Positions 16,748-25,071 of a DNA stretch of 64,000 nucleotides are shown piece after piece. The position numbers and the translations under genes are program-made. This DNA is from UBA2421 sp002343075. GTDB taxonomy: Bacteria; Planctomycetota; Phycisphaerae; Tepidisphaerales; Tepidisphaeraceae. The notes beneath the pieces are model-generated. The model saw nothing but the letters and a program-made list of their open reading frames with translations. It had not been told where the DNA came from and made no database searches. The stretch spans positions 310,001 through 374,000 of the forward strand of contig CALJLN010000039.1 in the NCBI GenBank assembly GCA_937982565.1, given 5' to 3'. Positions within the stretch are counted from its first letter, which is position 1. Every line of letters begins with the position of its first letter.

Positions 16748-17821
16748 TTACCCTCTCCGATGCGCGGCCAATTCCGCATCGCGTGCCTGTTGATGCTTGG
16801 TCGCCAGCGCCAGTTGTCGGCGCTCGGCGCGGGTCAGGCTGTTCATGCCCTGCTTCGAGACTTTTTCCAGAATCTGATCGACCACAAGCCGTTCTGTCGC
16901 TTCTGCACGCTCGAGTTTTCGGATGCGCTTCATGCGCCATTTGGCGCGATAGCTCGTCTTACGTTTTTCTGGTCGCAGCGATGCCGAGAAATCGGGCGAA
17001 TCTTCATCGGAAAATGCCCATTGCCCTGCCGCCAGCAGCATTCGCCGCAGCTGCAGGCAGTTGATCAGGCAACTCACGCCGATCAGCGTCAAAATCAACC
17101 CGCCGAAGATTGCGCCCATGGAAGCCACACCCGCAATGATCATGAGCCCGGCGCCAACCAGGCCGATCGTCACGGCCCAGAGCATCGATCTGTAATAGCC
17201 CAGCGGTCGCCAGAGGATTGACTGCAGCAGTTGCCCGCCGTCCAGGGGCCAGACCGGGAGGAGGTTGAACAGAAGCAGCGCGTAGCTCATGGTGTAGAGC
17301 CAGTACAGATAACCAGCGATCTGCAGCCATCCGCCGGAGTTAACACGTGAGAATGCCTCGCCGAACGTAAACGGGCCAAGGGGAAAGAATCCGAGGGTCA
17401 GATACAGCCCTGCGCCGCATATCAGGCAAATAACGACATTGACTGCTGGCCCGCCGGCGACGGTGATAAAGGTAGGTAGAGGGCGGCGCGGCGCGCCGGT
17501 CATGGCCAAACCGCCCAGCGGGGTCATGAGAATGTCTTCCGCGGTCCCGCCGACCCAGCGGGCGGCGAAGCAATGGCCAAACTCGTGCAGCAGGACGATC
17601 GCAAAGAGCATCGTCGCACTCTGAACGCGCGACTCAAGCGATGTCCCCCCGCCGAAGCCGAAAAGCAGTATCAGGATAATGAAAATCAGCAGCGACGCAT
17701 GCGCACGCACCCGGATGCCGAAGAGGGTAAAAAGCGGCACCGATCCTGAAACGATCCACGCCAGCGGGCTCATTCTCCCGCTGTCGGAATCGTGCGAATA
17801 TGGCCTATCCTGCCAGCCCAT
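16748..17821 (-). CDS. Site-2-protease-like M50 zinc membrane protease
   Basis: A 357-residue membrane protease. HEFGH at residues 79-83 binds zinc with its two His, Glu80 is catalytic, and Asp194 in NLLPVWPLDGGQ is the third metal ligand. About six membrane helices surround these motifs. The cytosolic C-terminus carries a short domain with the pattern VDQILEKVSKQGMNSLTRAERRQL, similar to the tail of many rhomboid-like planctomycete proteins, then a basic tail. Such proteases usually cut membrane-bound regulators or signal peptides. The start is ambiguous (ATG 17821 or ATG 17773). The Nudix gene lies 17 bases upstream on the same strand, so they may share a transcript. Confidence 0.85.
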   Translation of the reverse strand: MGWQDRPYSHDSDSGRMSPLAWIVSGSVPLFTLFGIRVRAHASLLIFIILILLFGFGGGTSLESRVQSATMLFAIVLLHEFGHCFAARWVGGTAEDILMTPLGGLAMTGAPRRPLPTFITVAGGPAVNVVICLICGAGLYLTLGFFPLGPFTFGEAFSRVNSGGWLQIAGYLYWLYTMSYALLLFNLLPVWPLDGGQLLQSILWRPLGYYRSMLWAVTIGLVGAGLMIIAGVASMGAIFGGLILTLIGVSCLINCLQLRRMLLAAGQWAFSDEDSPDFSASLRPEKRKTSYRAKWRMKRIRKLERAEATERLVVDQILEKVSKQGMNSLTRAERRQLALATKHQQARDAELAAHRRG

Positions 17822-17838
17822 GTTCTATCCCGAATGCT

Positions 17839-18378
17839 TCACTCCACGCGTGTGCGCCACCAACGATCATACGATAACAATGCGGCAATGGTTTTTGAGT
17901 CTTGAATCGCGCCGTCGCGAATCATTTCTATCGCTTCGAAAAAGGGGGTTGCACGAACCTCAATGTCTTCGCCCAACTCCAAAGCGGTGGTGCGCTGTTC
18001 CAGATCGTAGGCGGCGAAAAGGTGGAGTTTCTCACTGAGAATGCCGGGGGATGCAAAGAAACTGAGAATTGGCTTGATCCGCTTCGCGAGGTAGCCGGTT
18101 TCTTCCAGCAATTCACGACCGGCGGCGTTCATGGGCGGCTCGCCTTTGTTTAATGTGCCTGCGGGCAGCTCCAGCAGGTATTGGCCGACGGCGTGGCGAT
18201 AGTTGCGGATGAGCAGCACCGTTTCCGCATCGAGCATCGCCAATACCACCACCGCGCCAGGATGCTGCACCACCTCTGCGGCAAATCGGTTACCTTGTTC
18301 ATCTTCCAGCCTGTGAATCTCCAGCCGCACCTTCGTGCCGTCGTAGATCACCTGTCGCTCGATCAATTGAAATGACAT
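17839..18378 (-). CDS. Nudix hydrolase (ADP-ribose pyrophosphatase-like)
   Basis: A 179-residue Nudix protein. The Nudix box is complete at residues 74-96: Gly74, Glu80, Arg88, Glu89, Glu92, Glu93, Gly95, in the expected G-x5-E-x7-REUxEExGU spacing. The sequence around it (YLLELPAGTLNKGEPPMNAA, then LSFFASPGILSEKLHLF) fits the ADP-ribose/nucleoside-diphosphate-sugar branch. The start at ATG 18378 is fixed by AAGGA eight bases upstream. It is the upstream gene of a pair with the site-2 protease. Confidence 0.9.
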   Translation of the reverse strand: MSFQLIERQVIYDGTKVRLEIHRLEDEQGNRFAAEVVQHPGAVVVLAMLDAETVLLIRNYRHAVGQYLLELPAGTLNKGEPPMNAAGRELLEETGYLAKRIKPILSFFASPGILSEKLHLFAAYDLEQRTTALELGEDIEVRATPFFEAIEMIRDGAIQDSKTIAALLSYDRWWRTRVE

Positions 18379-18619
18379 GCTCGCTATCCTTGCCGGCTCA
18401 AGCCAACTTCGATCCATCCTCTATGATATCGGATAATGTCCAGACAAGTTTGGGACAGGACACCGCCACACGAGCGTGACCCCGGCAAGCTCGACAACCG
18501 CGTCAAGCAGGCCGATGGCACTATCAATTGTGGCCCTACCTGAGTTGTTGCCTGTATATAGTGTGGATAACCCGTCACTTGCGAAAGATTTGGTTGCCGT
18601 AACTTTGAGGAACGATAAG

Positions 18620-19621
18620 TTGTCCTTCACTGAAGCTTTGACTCTCGACCGCTACTCACTCGTGGCACTCGATCTCGACGGCACTACGTTGTCGCCGGAG
18701 GGTGTCGTCACGGCGCGAACTCGGGCGGCGATTCATGCGTTGGTGAAGGTCGGCGTGCGGGTTTGCTTTGCCACCGGGCGGAGCTTTCCTGAAAGCCGGC
18801 AAATTCTTTCTCAAATTGAGCATTATGATCTGGCCGTCTTCGTCGGCGGGCCGATGGTGGTTGATACCGCAACCGGGCAAACCGTTGTCCGGCAGCACAT
18901 GAAAACGGCGTTGGCAGTGGAACTGGTGAAGTTCTTCCAGTCGCGCGGCCAACCGGCCTGCGCGCTGCAGGATCGCACCGCGGCGGGGTTTGACTACCTC
19001 ATCACCGCCGACGTCCCGCTTCACGAATCGCTGGCGCACTGGCTGGTTGTGACTGATGCCGTGTGCAAGTACTTGCCAGCAATGGCGTTAGCCGAAGCCG
19101 ACCACTCCAATACGCTACGCGTCGGTGTGGTGGTGGAGTTGGCAACAGCGACCTGGCTGCAGCGCGAACTTGATGCTGCGTTCGGCGAGCGCATCGTGCA
19201 GCACATGATCGTCCCCACGCAAACCCGCACAAAGGTGGCCGGCGTGCTGGAAGTGTTCGACCCGGCGGTGAGTAAGTGGACTGGCATTCAGCAGGTAGCA
19301 AGACGGCACGGCATCGCCGATGAAGCTGTCATTGCAGTCGGCGACGACTTCAACGATCTGGCAATGCTGCGGAATGCCGGGCTTGGCGTGGCGATGGGCA
19401 ATGCCGTCCCAGCGGCGAAGGCCGTCGCAGGAAGGGTGATCGAAAGCAACGCTGCGGACGGATTGGCAAAGTTTCTGGAAGACATCGTCAGGGCGCGTGC
19501 GGAAAAGCCGGGTTCAGTGACGCCGGAGAATGAGGTGTGCGACCCAGCGCGGGGTACTACGCGAGAGCTGGCTGCAAATCGGGTGTGCCGGGATGGGAGT
19601 ACCAACATAGACTCACCCTGA
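18620..19621 (+). CDS. HAD-superfamily Cof-type phosphatase
   Basis: A 333-residue haloacid-dehalogenase-type phosphatase of the Cof/sucrose-phosphatase branch. Motif I is ALDLDGTTLSPEG (Asp18, Asp20). Motif IV is AVGDDFNDLAML. A cap region of about 150 residues lies between the two, as in the Cof type II branch. A further C-terminal extension of about 40 residues (after the final IV motif, ending RVCRDGSTNIDSP) has no clear counterpart. TTG 18620 is preferred as start since GAGGA lies 8 bases upstream and the first residues (MSFTEALTLDRYSLVALD) reach the motif directly. An ATG at 18515 would add 35 residues with no ribosome site. Substrate cannot be told. Confidence 0.85.
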   Translation: MSFTEALTLDRYSLVALDLDGTTLSPEGVVTARTRAAIHALVKVGVRVCFATGRSFPESRQILSQIEHYDLAVFVGGPMVVDTATGQTVVRQHMKTALAVELVKFFQSRGQPACALQDRTAAGFDYLITADVPLHESLAHWLVVTDAVCKYLPAMALAEADHSNTLRVGVVVELATATWLQRELDAAFGERIVQHMIVPTQTRTKVAGVLEVFDPAVSKWTGIQQVARRHGIADEAVIAVGDDFNDLAMLRNAGLGVAMGNAVPAAKAVAGRVIESNAADGLAKFLEDIVRARAEKPGSVTPENEVCDPARGTTRELAANRVCRDGSTNIDSP

Positions 19622-19680
19622 CCGTAGTGCTGCGATTCATGTTTGCCCCGCGCGTGGGCGGGCAAACCTACGGTGCAGGG
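19616..19680. repeat. Nested inverted repeats after the HAD gene
   Basis: CCCTG (19616-19620) pairs with 19676-19680, CCGTAG (19622-19627) with 19668-19673, and GTTTGCCC (19641-19648) with 19660-19667. The outer pair begins inside the last codons of the HAD gene. The element could fold as an RNA stem or a cruciform. Its role is unknown; it sits directly before a strong terminator. Confidence 0.55.
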
Positions 19681-19706
19681 ACGGTGCGAAAGGATTCGCA
19701 GGCTCG

Positions 19707-19748
19707 AGCGGCTCGGTGCGGAAGGATATCGCACCGGGCCGCTTTTTT
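19707..19748 (+). terminator. Intrinsic terminator of the HAD phosphatase gene
   Basis: A 14-bp stem with one T-G mismatch (AGCGGC plus CGGTGCG, 19707-19720, against 19730-19743), a 9-base loop, and a run of six T at 19743-19748. This is the clearest intrinsic terminator on the plus strand before dnaA. Confidence 0.85.
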
Positions 19749-19868
19749 GCGCGCAAATCTCCCCGTCCCGAACTTGCTCCAAGAATTTTGATGTCCTTGT
19801 TACCGAGACTTCTTGAGCCTCGGGCTAGCGCAGCGGAAGACGCGGCAGATCAAATGCGAGTTCCCGGT

Positions 19869-21044
19869 TCATCTTCCCGTCCAGTGGTACATCATCCGCG
19901 GGGCGGCAAGCTCGTGCAGGGTGTTTCTGTCAAACTTCAGGCCCGTACTATTGGCGTTCAGCGAGGTGATCGACGACTCTGCACCGAAACTCTCGAAGAA
20001 ACCAGGCGGGCGCGAATAACGGACCACGCGCGGCGATGTCAGCCCCGCCAGCGCCGCGGCCTTAGCGATGGCGGCGTCGGGGTAATCGACTTCATCGATC
20101 AAGCCGAGTCCGTGCGCCTCGGTCGCGGTGTAGACCTTGCCGTTGGCGATTACATCGATCGGCTGCTTGAGCCGCTCCCCGCGGCCGTCTTTCACTACAC
20201 CCTTGAAAATGCGGAATGCCTCGTCGATCAAGCCAGTCAGGTACGCCGTCTCTTCGGGCGTCTCATTCTTCCACATGCTGCCCGCGGTCTTGAAGTCGGC
20301 ACCGCTGCTGTGGAGCGAGTTGTCTTCGACGCCAATCTTGTCCGCCATTTTTGCCAGGCTCAGGCGATCCCATCGCACGCCAATGTTGCCCGTGAGCGTG
20401 GTCGGCTGCGCGACGATCCAATCGGCATTGGCAGAGACATAATACCCGCCGCTCGTGCCCATCCCACCCATTGATACAACAACCGGGATTCGACGGCTCT
20501 GCTTAAACCCCGCAATGCGGCGATGGATCTGATCCGAAGCCGTCACCTCCCCGCCGGGGGTGTCAACATCGATCACCAGTGCCTTCACATTCGTATCATT
20601 CTCAACCACGGACATCCATCGATCGAATTGCTCGTAGGTCTTTCCGATGATCAGACCGTGAACGGGGAGAACCGCAATCTGCTGTTTGGCGTCGCCGTCT
20701 CGTTCGACGGATGTGCTCAGGCCAGACATGCCACCCTTGCCGAGCAGGCCGGTCATCAACAGCAGGTAGAGGTTGAGCGTGAGCGAAAGCCCGAAGATAG
20801 TGGTGGCGAGCGTCACCAGGATGGCCTTTGAAAACCCCCCGCCGCGCGGCGGAGGTGGGGGCATCATCATCGGAGGATAGTGCATAGGCGGGGGCATGCC
20901 CGGCGGGAGCATTGTGGGGGGCATCATGGATTGCTGCATCATCGGCTGAGGCGCGTACTGCGGTTGGAGCGGAGGCGGCCCGCCGAGTGTGCCGCGGGGA
21001 TCAACCGGCCCTTGTCCCGGGGGCGGTGGTGGAAACATGCTCAT
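19869..21044 (-). CDS. sppA: Signal peptide peptidase SppA (S49)
   Basis: A 391-residue membrane peptidase. Residues 1-65 are Pro/Met-rich (cytosolic tail), followed by a membrane helix (about 75-95) and an S49 domain. Family blocks are visible: VIDVDTPGGEVTASDQIHRR, SMGGMGTSGGYYVSANADWI with the nucleophile Ser in GTSGGYY, and PTTLTGNIGV. The C-terminal part has GLGLIDEVDYPDAAI, typical of SppA. Such enzymes degrade cleaved signal peptides in the membrane. The start at ATG 21044 has GGGAG six bases upstream. The Pro-rich N-terminal tail is longer than usual. Confidence 0.88.
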   Translation of the reverse strand: MSMFPPPPPGQGPVDPRGTLGGPPPLQPQYAPQPMMQQSMMPPTMLPPGMPPPMHYPPMMMPPPPPRGGGFSKAILVTLATTIFGLSLTLNLYLLLMTGLLGKGGMSGLSTSVERDGDAKQQIAVLPVHGLIIGKTYEQFDRWMSVVENDTNVKALVIDVDTPGGEVTASDQIHRRIAGFKQSRRIPVVVSMGGMGTSGGYYVSANADWIVAQPTTLTGNIGVRWDRLSLAKMADKIGVEDNSLHSSGADFKTAGSMWKNETPEETAYLTGLIDEAFRIFKGVVKDGRGERLKQPIDVIANGKVYTATEAHGLGLIDEVDYPDAAIAKAAALAGLTSPRVVRYSRPPGFFESFGAESSITSLNANSTGLKFDRNTLHELAAPRMMYHWTGR

Positions 21045-21166
21045 CGGAATCTCCCAAAAACTAGCCTCAAACCGGCTCTCGCAATGATTTCGACGCAGCA
21101 AGCGCGCCTTCAGGCAGCCGATTCTAGCCGACTTCTATGCGCAATGCCGTCGCGCCATGCCGCCTA

Positions 21167-21589
21167 TTAGCCGCGCATTGCTGGTGAATAACGTGCGGTA
21201 ACGACCCCGCGGGTCCCGCCGCGCGCGGCAAAGTCGCCTTCGACAGTCATCCGCCGGGGCTTCAGGGTTGCTACGAGGTCATCGAGGATCGTGTTCACGA
21301 CGGCTTCATAAAAAATGCCCTTGTTGCGGTAGGCCAGAAAGTAAAGCTTCAGGCTCTTCATTTCGACGCACTTCGCCCCGGGCACATAGGTAATGCTGAT
21401 CGTGGCAAAATCTGGCTGGCCTGTTACCGGACACATGCTGGTAAATTCCGGGAAGACAAACTTCACTTCAAACTCGCGGCCCGGGCGCGGGTTTGGAAAT
21501 GAATCAAGTATCGATCGCGGCCTGTCGATTTGCGCCGCGGTGAGGATGCTCTTTTGCCCGAGATGCGTCGGCGAGTGTTTCCTGGTCAT
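21167..21589 (-). CDS. queF: preQ1 synthase (7-cyano-7-deazaguanine reductase)
   Basis: A 140-residue unimodular QueF that reduces preQ0 to preQ1 with NADPH in queuosine synthesis. The active-site Cys53 lies in FTSMCPVTGQPDFATI, with Asp60 as proton donor. The NADPH-binding motif E-x-x-SLKLY is seen as EMKSLKLYFLAYRNKGIFYE. No queuosine partner gene is near. A weak GAGAGA site precedes the ATG. It lies upstream of sppA with a 122-base gap, which may hold the sppA promoter. Confidence 0.93.
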   Translation of the reverse strand: MTRKHSPTHLGQKSILTAAQIDRPRSILDSFPNPRPGREFEVKFVFPEFTSMCPVTGQPDFATISITYVPGAKCVEMKSLKLYFLAYRNKGIFYEAVVNTILDDLVATLKPRRMTVEGDFAARGGTRGVVTARYSPAMRG

Positions 21590-21613
21590 AATCTCTCTTA
21601 AATTATAGCCTCA

Positions 21614-22315
21614 TCAGGCATTTGTTGGCAGAATATTGCCGGGAACAAGCTCCAACTGCGGCAGTCGCGGCGTCGGTGCCGCGGTGCGGTCACGGAGGGT
21701 GCCGGGCCGGCCGTGCAGGTTGAGCGCCTCGCGCCAAGTTAGCCCAAACCCGCCATGTGGTAGGAGCATCGCTGCCATCGCTGAGTGCGTTCGTTCGCAG
21801 TCGGCCATCGCCCGGTGCGCAGGCGACTCGATGCACACACCCAGCCGGGCACATAGCGCCGATAGCCCATTTCTCTGCCCGCGGCATATCCGTCGGGCCA
21901 GGCGTAACGTATCCAGCACCGGCGGATCGCCCAGGTCGTCGCAAAGTGCCCTGCCGCACCCAGACATCTCGCTGCGGAGAAAGGACGCATCAAAGCTGGC
22001 ATTGTGACCGACGATTACGGCCCCCCGCAACATCTCATGCAACTCACCGGCAATGTCACCAAACTGCGGCGCCGACGCAACCATCTCATCAGAAATCCCA
22101 GTCAATCGGGTGATTCCCGCGCTGACCGCTCGACAAGGGTTGATCAGCCGCTGAAAGGTCTGCTCCACCTCGCCGCCGGACACTCGCCTCACTGCAACTT
22201 CTATCACGCGGTGTCCCAAGCGAGGCGAAAGCCCCGTGGTTTCTACGTCCAAAAACGCAAGGGTGACTTGAGACAGACGCGTCTCAGGGGCAATAGCGGG
22301 GAAAACCAGCGGCAC
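21614..22315 (-). CDS. DnaQ-like 3'-5' exonuclease (DEDDh)
   Basis: A 233-residue exonuclease of the DnaQ/DNA polymerase III epsilon family. Exo I is FLDVETTGLS (Asp23, Glu25), Exo II is VGHNASFD (Asp109), and Exo III is HRAMADCERT (His167, Asp172), making it the DEDDh type. Such proteins proofread in the polymerase III core or trim RNA/DNA; whether this one is the replicative epsilon subunit cannot be told. The C-terminal 45 residues are Arg/Pro/Leu-rich and without known motif. It lies 24 bases upstream of queF. Confidence 0.87.
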   Translation of the reverse strand: MPLVFPAIAPETRLSQVTLAFLDVETTGLSPRLGHRVIEVAVRRVSGGEVEQTFQRLINPCRAVSAGITRLTGISDEMVASAPQFGDIAGELHEMLRGAVIVGHNASFDASFLRSEMSGCGRALCDDLGDPPVLDTLRLARRICRGQRNGLSALCARLGVCIESPAHRAMADCERTHSAMAAMLLPHGGFGLTWREALNLHGRPGTLRDRTAAPTPRLPQLELVPGNILPTNA

Positions 22316-22369
22316 GGCTCCGTTTTACTGCAATCCCGGCAATTCGCCACACCGCTGGAATGGTTCAGC

Positions 22370-22843
22370 CTAAAACTCGACGCCGATGATTCCGCATTCA
22401 AAGACCAGTGTGCCGTTGACGATGCCCTGTGTCTTGCAGCCGATGCGCTTATGGCGCTCCCACTCCTGCTTACAGAGCACATAGAGTCGCTGACCGGGCA
22501 CCACCTGCTGGCGAAACTTGCACTCGCTCACCCCGCCGAAGCCGATGAAACCCTTCCATTTCTTAAATTTCTTGGTGTAAAACGAAGCGACCTGAGCCGC
22601 GAGCTCGATCATCAGCACCCCCGGAAACAGAGGCCGGCCTGGAATATGGCCGGAAACCCAGAATTCGTCGGATTTGATGTCGCGAAAGCCGATCAACTCG
22701 TGCTCAGCTTCGTTCACATGGACGACCCCCTGCAGCATCTCGAACGCGTCCCGGTGGGGGTTGACTTCGCGGATGGTGTCCGGGCCGTAGAGTACGCGGT
22801 CGAGGTCCAGATTTTCCAGATTAATGATGAATTGCGGGGGCAT
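22370..22843 (-). CDS. fabZ: FabZ-like 3-hydroxyacyl-ACP dehydratase
   Basis: A 157-residue hot-dog-fold dehydratase in fatty acid elongation. The catalytic-His block is clear: SGHIPGRPLFPGVLMIELAAQ within residues about 64-84, and the early NPHRDAFEMLQGV matches the P-H-R-x-P-F motif. FRQQVVPGQRL is the family's later strand. The glutamate that partners the His lies in the MIELAAQ segment. The start ATG 22843 has no ribosome site; an earlier in-frame start at 22870 is possible. It lies upstream of the DnaQ-like gene with a 54-base gap. Confidence 0.85.
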   Translation of the reverse strand: MPPQFIINLENLDLDRVLYGPDTIREVNPHRDAFEMLQGVVHVNEAEHELIGFRDIKSDEFWVSGHIPGRPLFPGVLMIELAAQVASFYTKKFKKWKGFIGFGGVSECKFRQQVVPGQRLYVLCKQEWERHKRIGCKTQGIVNGTLVFECGIIGVEF

Positions 22844-22966
22844 AGGGGCGTTGGTTGGATGGCCAATCAAACGACCCCGTTATGGCCGCTTCACCGACGA
22901 CGTTAAGACGACTTGCAAAGGGCGATAACGGGATCGCTAAGTTGTTATATTTAAGTGACTTACAAC

Positions 22967-23170
22967 CTATTGAGCCGCAGGTGAGCCGGCGGCGGGCTCG
23001 GATTCGTCGCGGCCTTCGAGGATCTTCTTCCGCACGTCCTGCGCGGCGGCCTTGATGTCCTGCATCTTCTTGCGGGCGCGGGTTCCGGCGGCCTTGTTGC
23101 CACCGGCGGCCTTTTGAACGTCGTCTTCGGCTTCGGCAATCATTCGCTTCAGGGTTTCAAACTCTTCCAT
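22967..23170 (-). CDS. Histone Hc1-like small basic protein
   Basis: A 67-residue protein (MEEFETLKRMIAEAEDDVQK start) with the block GGNKAAGTRARKKMQDIKAA, which resembles the N-terminal region of the chlamydial histone H1-like protein Hc1 (GNKAAAQRVR). A helix runs across it, and the end is short and acidic (EGRDESEPAAGS). Hc1-type proteins bind DNA and compact the nucleoid; this version lacks a long Lys-rich tail, so it may do less. The start is fixed by GGAGG eight bases before ATG 23170. It lies downstream of ilvE with 86 bases between. Confidence 0.75.
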   Translation of the reverse strand: MEEFETLKRMIAEAEDDVQKAAGGNKAAGTRARKKMQDIKAAAQDVRKKILEGRDESEPAAGSPAAQ

Positions 23171-23256
23171 TGTTAGATCCTCCAATTCAAAATTCCGGGG
23201 TAATCGGCGGACGATACGCATCGTCCGAGCCATGTCAAATGCTCAGAATGCGGTTT

Positions 23257-24117
23257 TCAGCCTTCCCGAACGTGATTGTGAAACGCCTCAACCAGCCGGC
23301 GGGTGATCGGCCCCGCCTGTCCGGCACCAATCTGGCGCTGGTCAACTTGGGTAATTGGGATGACCTCTACCCCGGTCCCTGTGGCAAAAAACTCATCCGC
23401 CACATAAACATCGAACCGGCTGATGGATTGCTCGACGCAGCGAATTCCTGCCTTGCCCGCGAGCTTCATGATGGCGTTGCGCGTTACCCCTTCCAAACAC
23501 CCGTCAATCAAAGGCGGAGTGGTGATGACGCCGTCGCGGACCGTAAACACATTGGCAGCCGAGAGTTCTGATACATGTCCGAGATGGTTAAGCACGAGGG
23601 CGTCGTGCGCTCCGGCGTCGCCGGCCTCCTGCTTGGCCATGATATTGTTCAGATAGTTCAGGCTTTTGATGCGCGTACTGGTGGCATTAATGAGGTTGCG
23701 CGTCCAACTACTTGTGACGACGGCAATGCCCTTTTCGTACATTTCTTTGGGGTACATCACAATCTGGTCGGCGATGATGAACGTGAGCGGCCGGGGGGCC
23801 TTTCGCGGGTCGATCCCCAGATCACCCGGCCCGCGGCTGATGACCGGGCGGATGTAGCAGTCGGTAAACCCGTTTGCACTTACAGTCTCATTGATCGCCG
23901 CCTTGATCTGTTCCGGCGAATAGGGGCAGTTGAGCCGGATCGCCTTGGCACAATCAAAGAGCCGTCGCACGTGCGCATCCAATTCGAAGACCCGCCCGCT
24001 GTAGGCGCGAATCCCCTCAAAAACACCGTCGCCGTACAGCAGCCCATGGTCATAGACGCTGACGATCGCTTTTTCCTTGTCGACGAGTTGTCCGTCGAAC
24101 CAGACTTTCAGGGACAT
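23257..24117 (-). CDS. ilvE: Branched-chain amino acid aminotransferase
   Basis: A 286-residue class IV PLP aminotransferase for the last step of valine, leucine and isoleucine synthesis. The PLP lysine is Lys151 in STRIKSLNYLNNIMAK. Other family blocks are YDHGLLYGDGVFEGIRAY, the RxxR/PVISRGPGDLGID loop, HVSELSAANVF and FFATGTGVEVIPI. Length is normal. GGAGG seven bases before ATG 24117 supports the start. Related D-amino-acid or ADC lyase activity is less likely because the ilvE-type GDLGID block is present. Confidence 0.92.
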   Translation of the reverse strand: MSLKVWFDGQLVDKEKAIVSVYDHGLLYGDGVFEGIRAYSGRVFELDAHVRRLFDCAKAIRLNCPYSPEQIKAAINETVSANGFTDCYIRPVISRGPGDLGIDPRKAPRPLTFIIADQIVMYPKEMYEKGIAVVTSSWTRNLINATSTRIKSLNYLNNIMAKQEAGDAGAHDALVLNHLGHVSELSAANVFTVRDGVITTPPLIDGCLEGVTRNAIMKLAGKAGIRCVEQSISRFDVYVADEFFATGTGVEVIPITQVDQRQIGAGQAGPITRRLVEAFHNHVREG

Positions 24118-24242
24118 ATCAATACCTCCACGACGTGGATTCTACGGCATGATTGGGCGATGCGCAACCATCACGCACGCGCGAGCCGGGTAGTGGCACA
24201 GGCTTGGCGTTTGCGTAGGTTGGCGGTGTTAGCGTCTGGAAA

Positions 24243-24989
24243 TCAACCGGTCGTGCTCGGCGTGCGATCGGCATTCTTGAGAATTCCGTCCTTCAGCACC
24301 AGCACCCGGTCGGCGGTGCGGGCGAGCGCACGGTCGTGGGTCACCATGATGATCGTCTGGCCGGCGTCGCGATGAAGCTTTTCGAGCACGGCCATGATCT
24401 GCCGGCCCGTGTCGGCGTCGAGGTTGCCAGTGGGTTCATCGGCGAAGAGCACTTTGGGCTTGTTCATCAATGCCCGGGCGATGGCCACCCGCTGACGCTC
24501 GCCGCCGGAGAGTTGCGCGGGGCGGTGCTTCAGGCGATGTTCCAATCCCAGCGACTTCAATATTGCACTTGCGGCGTCGCGTAACTCGGCACGCCTCGAT
24601 CGGAATGAGAACCAGGAATTCTCGATCATTGCGGCCAGCATGGTGTTCTCCAGGACACTCAGCTCGGGCAGCAAGTGGTAAAACTGGAATACAAAACCGA
24701 ACTCGCAGTTACGAACGCCGGCCCGCGCACTCGACGACTCACGGGCCAGATCTCGACCCGCGTACTCGATTGTGCCATCGTCGGCTTCGTCCAATGCGCC
24801 CATGATGTGCAGAAGCGTGCTCTTGCCCGACCCGCTGCGGCCCTCGATGGCGATGAATTCGCCGGGGCGGATGGTTAGATCGCAGCCCTTGAGCACTTCG
24901 ATCCGCGTATCGCCCATGACAAACGATTTCCGCACGCCGGCGGCGCGGAGGATGGTGGCGGTAGAAGCCTGCGGGGCAGTCGTCGGCAT
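24243..24989 (-). CDS. lolD: ABC transporter ATPase, LolD/MacB type
   Basis: A 248-residue ATPase. Walker A is GRSGSGKST (about residues 50-58), the signature is LSGGERQRVAIARAL (160-174), and Walker B is VLFADEPTGNLD (180-191). The sequence around FGFVFQFYHLLPELSVLENT is the Q-loop of the LolD/MacB branch. It partners the permease gene just upstream (82 bases). In the Lol system the ATPase and permease release lipoproteins from the inner membrane; export of another substrate is also possible. Confidence 0.88.
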   Translation of the reverse strand: MPTTAPQASTATILRAAGVRKSFVMGDTRIEVLKGCDLTIRPGEFIAIEGRSGSGKSTLLHIMGALDEADDGTIEYAGRDLARESSSARAGVRNCEFGFVFQFYHLLPELSVLENTMLAAMIENSWFSFRSRRAELRDAASAILKSLGLEHRLKHRPAQLSGGERQRVAIARALMNKPKVLFADEPTGNLDADTGRQIMAVLEKLHRDAGQTIIMVTHDRALARTADRVLVLKDGILKNADRTPSTTG

Positions 24990-25071
24990 TAAACCAGCCC
25001 CTTTTCTGCCAGGATCAGACCAGATGGCGCATCAGCCGCGAAGCGGCAGAAATCGGCTTTACGAACAATCA

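Noticed and set aside
22004..22906. Open frame of 300 codons on the plus strand
   Set aside because: It covers the DnaQ-like and FabZ-like genes on the other strand, both with intact catalytic motifs.
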